Positions 59,076 through 64,000 of a DNA stretch of 64,000 bases are shown one piece after another. The DNA lies in NCBI GenBank assembly GCA_964586655.1, contig CAZPGY010000001.1, forward strand, positions 124,001-188,000, written 5' to 3'. Made by a program: the position numbers and the translations under genes. How positions within the stretch are numbered: position 1 is the stretch's first letter; each line of letters opens with the position of its first letter. Origin of the DNA: JAJYSO01 sp964586655 (lineage in GTDB: Bacteria > Bacteroidota > Bacteroidia > Flavobacteriales > Flavobacteriaceae). The notes under the pieces are model-generated. The model made no database searches, was not told the DNA's origin, and saw only the letters and a program-made list of their open reading frames with translations.

Positions 59076-60591
59076 AACTTTTGACACCCCGCAACGCCAG
59101 TCTGCGGTTGGAATTTTATTGATTTTTTTGCAGGTGGCCTATAAATTTTTAAGAGCAGCCTGGGGTGTTTTTGCTTTTTTCTTTATCAGCTATTCCTCTT
59201 CCAAAGCTTTTGTATATAGCCTTGTCGCCCTCATAGTATTGGTAGTTATAGGTCTGATTTACAGTTATTTTCATTACCGTCGTTTTAAGTTTTATATCGA
59301 TTATGAAAAGGAGGAATTTGCTTTGGAGAAAGGGGTGTTTTCCAGTGAATCGATTAAAATTCCTTTTGATAAAATTCAGCAAGTAGATTTGAAACGCTCA
59401 TTATTACAGCGCTTGATTGGGGTGTACAGTTTAACGATAGATACTGCCGGCAGCAAGGACGACGAAATCGACATCAAGGCTGTTACCCAGGCAAAAGCCC
59501 AAAATTTATCAGCAATTCTGACCCGGGCCAAAAATGAAAAACAGCAGGAAAGCACGGAAAAAGATCCCGGTGATATTGCCCAAACTCCTTCAGACCGCCT
59601 TTGGATGCATCGCCTCAGTTTGTGGGATTTGCTCAAAATCGGACTGACGCGAAGCTATTTACGCGGATTTATACTCATGGTCGCTTTTGTGTCTTCCCTG
59701 TGGAGTCAGATTCAGCCGACTATCGAGCTAAAAAATTATATCAGTACGGCTGAGGATTATTCTGTTCACTACCTGTCTTCTTCCTCTCAGCGAATTTTAA
59801 TGCTATTGGGTTTGTGTTTTATACTGCTTGTGCTCAGTGTTTTGATTACCGTGGGGGAAGTGGTTTTTAAACATTTTAACCTAAAAATACAACAAACGCC
59901 CACTCGTTTGGAAGTGGAAATGGGACTGCGCACCAACACCCGCGTATCTTTTCAATCTCGACGTTTACAGCGATTGGAAATATCGACCAATCCCATTCAA
60001 AAGCGCTTCGACCTTTATGAGGCTAAGTTTGCGTTGGCCAGTAGCCGCGATAGTTTGAACAAAAGTAAATTATCGGTGCCGGGACTGCACATGGAGCTGG
60101 TGCAAAAAATAAAATCTTTCTTATATGAAACCTCCTATTCCGATGAGGGCAAATCGTTTAAACCCCATTTTGTTTGGCTGTATAGGAGACTGTACTTGTG
60201 CCTGCTTCCGCTTATGGGAATTCTGGGGCTGGGTTATCTCATGGATCAGTGGAGTCACCAACTGATTTGGATCGTTTTTTGTGTTCTTTACCTCGCTGTT
60301 TTATTCCCTTATCAGTGGTTTGTTTATCAATCTATTCGCATGGAAATCTCCAATGATTTTTTGGTTGTCCATCAGGGATTGTGGACACAGCGGCAGTATA
60401 TTATCGAGCTTTATAAAATGGAAGCGGTCAGCGTTAAACAGCCTTTCTTTTACCGCCGACGCAACTTGTATAATCTCACCTTCCACACCGCGGGGGGAGA
60501 TGTGCAAATTCGTGCCATTCCGAAAAATTTTATCCGAGAAATTAATTTTATTCTGTATAGAATAGAAACCGCTCAAAAAGCGTGGATGTGA
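59065..60591 (+). CDS. Membrane protein with repeated bacterial PH domains, YdbT-like
   Basis: About 508 residues; the ATG at 59065 overlaps the upstream stop by 11 bases, so coupling is likely. The open frame extends further upstream to 58816, but that part is the shadow of the first gene. Three bPH2 units are visible, each with the IPFDKIQQVDLKRSLLQRLIGVYSLTIDTAG-type consensus (about residues 95-125), SFQSRRLQRLEISTNPIQKRF (about 294-314) and a third near the C-terminus (YKMEAVSVKQPFFYRRRNLYNLTFHTAGG). Membrane helices separate them. Function unknown; envelope-linked by context of the family. Confidence 0.85.
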   Translation: MPSETFDTPQRQSAVGILLIFLQVAYKFLRAAWGVFAFFFISYSSSKAFVYSLVALIVLVVIGLIYSYFHYRRFKFYIDYEKEEFALEKGVFSSESIKIPFDKIQQVDLKRSLLQRLIGVYSLTIDTAGSKDDEIDIKAVTQAKAQNLSAILTRAKNEKQQESTEKDPGDIAQTPSDRLWMHRLSLWDLLKIGLTRSYLRGFILMVAFVSSLWSQIQPTIELKNYISTAEDYSVHYLSSSSQRILMLLGLCFILLVLSVLITVGEVVFKHFNLKIQQTPTRLEVEMGLRTNTRVSFQSRRLQRLEISTNPIQKRFDLYEAKFALASSRDSLNKSKLSVPGLHMELVQKIKSFLYETSYSDEGKSFKPHFVWLYRRLYLCLLPLMGILGLGYLMDQWSHQLIWIVFCVLYLAVLFPYQWFVYQSIRMEISNDFLVVHQGLWTQRQYIIELYKMEAVSVKQPFFYRRRNLYNLTFHTAGGDVQIRAIPKNFIREINFILYRIETAQKAWM

Positions 60592-60710
60592 TTGATGAAT
60601 TTTTTCCCCCTTCCTCTATGTCCGGTTGTTGTTTGTGCTAATTCTCCCCTCCCTTTGTATCGAGAACAGCTTCAAGGAAACAAAACAAGGATCTGAGTAA
60701 GTGAACATCA

Positions 60711-60767
60711 CCTCTCGATACAAATTTTCTGCTTCGTGCCTGCGCAAAAAATTCACTCGAGATGACG
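60711..60767 (-). repeat. REP-like unit, inverse orientation
   Basis: CCTCTCGATACAAATTTT and AATTCACTCGAGATGACG are the reverse complement of the two parts of the direct copies (CGTCA..TTCGAGTG and AATTTTGTATCGAGA). Confidence 0.6.
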
Positions 60768-60783
60768 CGGTGTGTAGTTAAAA

Positions 60784-60908
60784 CCCTCGTCAGTTCGAGT
60801 GAAATTGAGGGGATGCAGCGCAGCGGAATACGCTTAATTTTGTATCGAGAACAGGCTACGAATAAGCGGCCAAATTGCCAGTAACAAAATTGATCAAGAA
60901 TAGCACCG
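60784..60908 (+). repeat. 125-bp repeat, copy 1
   Basis: Starts CCCTCGTCAGTTCGAGTG and ends AGAATAGCACCG. It matches 60992-61116 at 120 of 125 positions with no gap. It contains the inverted pair TTCGAGTG..TATCGAGAA. Confidence 0.9.
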
Positions 60909-60932
60909 ACTGCGCAACGGGGTGCGCAGTGA
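60895..60932. repeat. 8-bp-stem hairpin repeat
   Basis: ACTGCGCA-ACGGGG-TGCGCAGT. The reverse complement of this stretch recurs at 50443-50480. It occurs only after the first 125-bp copy. Confidence 0.65.
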
Positions 60933-60991
60933 CCTCTCGGTTGGGGGGTGTGTTGGAAAATTCTGATTTCAATGTCGTTTTTTTGTTTTTC

Positions 60992-61116
60992 CCCTCGTCA
61001 GTTCGAGTGGAATTAAGGGGATGTAGCGCAGCGGAATACGCTTAATTTTGTATCGAGAACAGGCTACGAATAAGCGACCAAATTGCCAGTAACAAAACTG
61101 ATCAAGAATAGCACCG
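60992..61116 (+). repeat. 125-bp repeat, copy 2
   Basis: 96 percent identical to copy 1, in direct orientation 208 bases on. It is followed by an inverted fragment GTTCGATACAAATTTT (61115-61130). Confidence 0.9.
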
Positions 61117-61153
61117 TTCGATACAAATTTTCCCACGTGCGCTCCGGTTTTTT

Positions 61154-62011
61154 CTATGCGTTCATGCCCTTCTCAATAATCATATAAAAACGCTCTTCAT
61201 AAGCCTCTTTGCGCTCCCAATTGTAGTCGGGTTTAACCTGTTCTTGAATAAAACTCTTGGCTTCGGCAAAATCTTCCAGGGTGTTGAGTTGTGACAGGAC
61301 CCGGTTAAAATCGGTGTTACTGCCTTCAAACAGCTGATGAATAAAGGCCAAACGGTCGTTCAGGCCTATTTTAATTCCCTGGTTTAAACGGTCGTTCAGT
61401 GACTTTTCATGCCCGCCGAGTTCATTTTTGGTCTTGGGTCGGGATTGAGCGCTAAACAAGTCTTTTTTGTACAATCCGTTTCCGGAGGAAGACTGAGAAG
61501 GTCGAGGAGTGGCGGGCTGTTTTTGTGTCTTCTTTTCTTCTTTGTTTTTGTGAGGTTCAGATTTTTGTTGAACCGGTTCAAAATCGGGGAGCTTGTCATA
61601 GTGCACGGCGATATCCGACAAATCTGATTCGGGGGCTGTCGGTTGCTCTGCTGTTTTTTGCGGGGCTTCTTCCGCAGCAGAATCGGGAGACTCTTTATAA
61701 ACCTGACTTTGCTTTTCTCGGGATGATTTTGGTTCCTTTTCGTTTGCGGAGCTCGCAGTTTTTTTCTCTTCTCTTGAAGGCTGTGCCTCTTGGGGCGCCG
61801 GTTTTTCTTCATTGAGCAAGTGCTGCTCAACAGTTTTTCGGCCAATAGTAGGTTGAGGTCCGTCAAAATATTTCTCGGTAAAAGAGAGGATGGTCAATTT
61901 TTCATGGAGCCTTCCGGCCAAATCCTTTAATTCATGGACATCCCGGTGGCCGCTATCCTTTAGTATGCTGTGAGCGAGGCTCATCAATTCATTTTCCAAA
62001 CTTTTCTTCAT
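61154..62011 (-). CDS. Conserved flavobacterial hypothetical protein
   Basis: About 285 residues, starting MKKSLENELMSLAHSILKDSG; I chose ATG 62011, since a frame extending to 62140 would overlap the divergent tdk gene and has no family likeness. The N-terminal 60 residues are helical (DVHELKDLAGRLHEKLTILSFTEKYF). The middle 65-200 is a low-complexity Pro/Lys/Glu/Ser linker. The C-terminal domain from about 205 (LNDRLNQGIKIGLNDRLAFIHQLFEG ... YEERFYMIIEKGMNA) is ordered and presumably functional. I do not recognise a function. It is divergent from tdk. Confidence 0.8.
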   Translation of the reverse strand: MKKSLENELMSLAHSILKDSGHRDVHELKDLAGRLHEKLTILSFTEKYFDGPQPTIGRKTVEQHLLNEEKPAPQEAQPSREEKKTASSANEKEPKSSREKQSQVYKESPDSAAEEAPQKTAEQPTAPESDLSDIAVHYDKLPDFEPVQQKSEPHKNKEEKKTQKQPATPRPSQSSSGNGLYKKDLFSAQSRPKTKNELGGHEKSLNDRLNQGIKIGLNDRLAFIHQLFEGSNTDFNRVLSQLNTLEDFAEAKSFIQEQVKPDYNWERKEAYEERFYMIIEKGMNA

Positions 62012-62104
62012 AAGTATTAGGCTTTGATTTGGTAGTACGGTATAATTTTTAGTAATTTTAATCGCTTTAAAAACAAAACGGATTATTCCGCTGAAAATTA
62101 CAAA

Positions 62105-62728
62105 ATGTTTCTCGAAAATACAGTAAATCAGGACAAACAATTTGGATGGATTGAAGTGATCTGTGGCAGTATGTTCTCCGGAAAGACCGAAGAATTGATT
62201 CGTCGGTTAAAAAGAGCACGATTTGCCAAACAGAAAGTAGAGATATTCAAACCCGCCTTAGACACCCGTTATGACGAGGAGTTGGTCATTTCTCACGATG
62301 CCAATGAAATTCGCTCTACTCCGGTGCCTGCAGCGGCCAATATCCCATTGCTGGCCGCTGATTGTGAAGTAGTGGGGATAGATGAAGCTCAATTTTTTGA
62401 TGCGGAAATTGTAAGGGTTTGCAATGATTTGGCCAATCAAGGACTTCGAGTAGTGGTTGCCGGGCTGGATATGGATTTCCAGGGAAAGCCCTTTGGTCCC
62501 ATGCCCAATTTGATGGCTACGGCCGAATATGTGACCAAGGTACATGCGGTGTGCACAAGAACGGGGAACTTGGCGCATTATAGCTATAGAAAATCCAGTC
62601 GCTCCGAATTGGTCATGTTGGGAGAAACTGCGGAATATGAGCCTTTGAGTCGTGCTGCTTATTTTGAAGCTGTACATGCCCGTCAAGCCGATAAAACGAA
62701 GGGGAATCAGAATTCGACAGATCAGTAA
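62105..62728 (+). CDS. tdk: Thymidine kinase (type II)
   Basis: Phosphorylates thymidine for dTTP salvage. The 207-residue protein has the P-loop GSMFSGKTEE (21-30), the GIDEAQFFD segment with the catalytic Glu, and GLDMDFQGKPFGP. The lid region is VCTRTGNLAHYSYRKSSRSELVMLGETAEYEPLSRAAYF; in classical type II enzymes this part has four zinc-binding cysteines, and only the first (VCTRTG) remains. Flavobacterial enzymes usually show this loss. Confident. Confidence 0.95.
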   Translation: MFLENTVNQDKQFGWIEVICGSMFSGKTEELIRRLKRARFAKQKVEIFKPALDTRYDEELVISHDANEIRSTPVPAAANIPLLAADCEVVGIDEAQFFDAEIVRVCNDLANQGLRVVVAGLDMDFQGKPFGPMPNLMATAEYVTKVHAVCTRTGNLAHYSYRKSSRSELVMLGETAEYEPLSRAAYFEAVHARQADKTKGNQNSTDQ

Positions 62729-62782
62729 AATAAACCGAATCCTTTTGTTTACAGGACTTATCAGCTATTTGTCTTAAATCCC

Positions 62783-62812
62783 TTGACCTTTGGGGGAGTT
62801 GTTATAAATTTG
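62783..62812 (+). promoter_or_regulatory. Promoter of the DUF4271-hemD operon
   Basis: TTG (62783-62785), exactly 19 bases, TAAATTTG (62805-62812). A full consensus match, 78 bases before the ATG at 62891. Confidence 0.85.
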
Positions 62813-62890
62813 CAATTTTATAATAGATTTTTACTTCAAACGTTTATATCAATTGGTATTGTTGCCTTAAAGCCCCCAACCTAAGTGCCC

Positions 62891-63538
62891 ATGTATGCCA
62901 TTCCGAGAAATTTTGAAAGCCACGACTGGATTACCTTGATCTTGGTTGGAGTGCTGCTTTTTTTGGTGTTTGTTAAAAACCGATATCCGTACAAACTGTA
63001 CAACTTCTCTCGAATACTGAGTACCCCTAAATACTTTACGGAAAGTCATAAATCGCTCAGCGGATCCGGCTTATTTGAATTTTCCCTATTTATCATCCAG
63101 ATACTGCTCACGGCCCTCGGCCTTTATTTTTTAACGGTCGGACTGGAAATAGCCCAAGGCGGATTGTTGCTGTATGTCAAAATATTTTTGATTTATGGGG
63201 TTTTTATGGGCGGTAAATATTATTTCGAAAAAATTATTGGGGTAATCTTCTCTATAGAACGCTTTTTAAATACCTATTTGTTTTTTAAAGTGGCCTATAA
63301 AAACTTTTTAGCACTCTGTCTTTTTCCATTGCTTCTGATTCTAACTTACTTTTGGAAGGGGTCTGAATTTTTTTATAAAGTCATATTTATTTTGTTCGTT
63401 GCTGTTAACCTACTGAGTATCAGTAAATTTTATAAAAAACGAAAGCCTGAAATTTCTCAAAATTTGTTTTATTTTATTTTGTACCTTTGCACAATCGAAA
63501 TTGTACCTTATTTTATCCTCTATAAAATAATTGTATAA
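62891..63538 (+). CDS. DUF4271 membrane protein
   Basis: A roughly 215-residue polytopic membrane protein of the DUF4271 family found in Bacteroidota, function unknown. It has the typical N-terminus (RNFESHDWITLILVGVLLFLVFVKNRYPYK) and five or six hydrophobic segments, ending ILYLCTIEIVPYFILYKIIV. I chose ATG 62891; a GTG at 62885 is possible. hemD starts 31 bases after it, the usual order in flavobacteria, though no functional link is known. The plain consensus promoter upstream suggests steady expression. Confidence 0.87.
   Translation: MYAIPRNFESHDWITLILVGVLLFLVFVKNRYPYKLYNFSRILSTPKYFTESHKSLSGSGLFEFSLFIIQILLTALGLYFLTVGLEIAQGGLLLYVKIFLIYGVFMGGKYYFEKIIGVIFSIERFLNTYLFFKVAYKNFLALCLFPLLLILTYFWKGSEFFYKVIFILFVAVNLLSISKFYKKRKPEISQNLFYFILYLCTIEIVPYFILYKIIV
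63482..63489 (+). promoter_or_regulatory. Possible internal -7 element before hemD
   Basis: TACCTTTG followed by CA, inside the end of the DUF4271 gene and 80 bases before hemD. A TTG lies only 15 bases upstream, shorter than usual. Confidence 0.35.
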
Positions 63539-63569
63539 TTGAAATGTTGCTGAAAAAAAGGTCTTTCCT

Positions 63570-64000
63570 ATGAAAAAAGTAAAAACAATATTAATATCTC
63601 AGCCCGAGCCCAAAACCGACAATTCACCGTATAGCGAATTAATAGAAAAGCAAAAGGTAAAAGTAGATTTTGTTCCTTTCATTCATGTGGAAGGGGTATC
63701 GGCCAAACACGTACGCCGACAAAAAATTGATTTGTCCGACTATACGGCCATTATTATGACCAGCCGCAAAGCGGTTGATAATTTTTTTAGGATTGCGGAG
63801 GAGATGCGCTATGAAGTTCCGGTTTCCTTGAAGTATTTTTGTTTAAGTGAAGCGGTGGCTTATTACTTGCAAAAATATGTCGTTTATCGCAAACGTAAGA
63901 TTTATGTGGGTAAACGCACCATTCAAGACCTTGCGCCTACCTTAAAAAAATATAAAAAGGAACGCTTTTTACTGCCTTCTTCCAACATGCTGAAACCGGC
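63570..64000 (+). CDS. hemD: Uroporphyrinogen-III synthase, 3' end outside window
   Basis: Closes hydroxymethylbilane to uroporphyrinogen III in haem synthesis. The frame starts ATGAAAAAAGTAAAAACA at 63570 and is open to the window end, giving 143 residues of about 250. Translated features fit HemD: KVKTILISQPEPKTDNSPYSELIEKQK at the N-terminus, VDFVPFIHVEG, the motif IIMTSRKAVDNFFR and KYFCLSEAVAYYLQKY. The length check and the second domain are not possible here. The neighbour DUF4271 supports the call. Confidence 0.88.
   Translation, partial: MKKVKTILISQPEPKTDNSPYSELIEKQKVKVDFVPFIHVEGVSAKHVRRQKIDLSDYTAIIMTSRKAVDNFFRIAEEMRYEVPVSLKYFCLSEAVAYYLQKYVVYRKRKIYVGKRTIQDLAPTLKKYKKERFLLPSSNMLKP

Larger units (their letters stand above)
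60592..61153. other. Convergent intergenic region filled with REP-like repeats
   Basis: No gene. It lies between two convergent genes and is mostly repeat: an inverted unit (60711-60767), two 125-bp direct copies, a hairpin, and a further inverted fragment near 61114. Confidence 0.65.

Overview
The window looks like a chromosomal segment of a member of the Bacteroidota, most likely the Flavobacteriaceae. Evidence seen: two secreted proteins end in type IX secretion (T9SS) sorting domains, one preceded by a GEVED-like domain. A UpxY/NusG-like antiterminator is present. Promoters follow the Bacteroidota pattern TTG-N19-TANNTTTG, and Shine-Dalgarno motifs are largely absent. Gene neighbourhoods typical of flavobacteria occur: DUF4175-ybeY-mnmG, DUF177-rpmF-fabH-accB-accC, thioredoxin-small protein-peroxiredoxin, and DUF4271-hemD. 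The DNA is AT-rich with densely packed genes. I found no tRNA, rRNA, CRISPR array, complete insertion sequence or prophage.

Layout. 0-10 kb: the 3' end of dnaK, a DUF2007-like gene, rpiB with a CDF metal transporter and an ElaA-type acetyltransferase, then DUF4175-ybeY-mnmG with two parS-like palindromes. 10-23 kb: dgt, then a surface-polysaccharide cluster. It holds a FemAB-like acyltransferase, a PLP sugar aminotransferase, a Wzx-like flippase, two left-handed beta-helix acyltransferases, four glycosyltransferases, an FdtA-like cupin and a sulfotransferase overlapping an ftsE-like ATPase. 23-30 kb: a large TPR protein with an outer-membrane beta-barrel, and an NtrC-type regulator without a DNA-binding domain. 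30-40 kb: thiol redox genes, hutI-hutG, a Tsp/Prc protease with an OppC-type permease, and glutamate dehydrogenase. 40-50 kb: a second TPR protein, a SatD-like regulator, two T9SS cargo proteins, an isolated upxY-like gene and a phosphate transporter with a PhoU-like tail. 50-64 kb: an outer-membrane barrel, the fatty-acid initiation and vitamin B6 genes (pdxA, DUF177, rpmF, fabH, accB, accC), ribE, a D-2-hydroxyacid dehydrogenase, a bacterial-PH-domain pair, a conserved hypothetical, tdk, DUF4271 and the start of hemD.

How the genes fit together. The 12-23 kb block could supply a 3-acylamido-3,6-dideoxyhexose (FdtA isomerase, FdtB aminotransferase, hexapeptide acyltransferase), join it to other sugars, flip the unit across the membrane and sulfate or acylate it. 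The nucleotide-sugar steps before FdtA are not in the window. hutI and hutG are the last two steps of histidine breakdown, and gdhA handles the resulting glutamate. accB, accC and fabH start fatty-acid synthesis.

The least explained content is in the gaps between genes. Several families of palindromic or repeated elements recur: two roughly 157-bp palindromes with a central hairpin, a roughly 132-bp element in three copies, shorter palindromes bounded by ATACC and GGTAT, a 49-bp tandem repeat, a cluster of REP-like units with two 125-bp copies, and a 23-bp sequence upstream of each of the two T9SS genes. I regard these, not any single gene, as the best candidates for something undescribed. 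No copy is linked to a recognisable transposase in this window.
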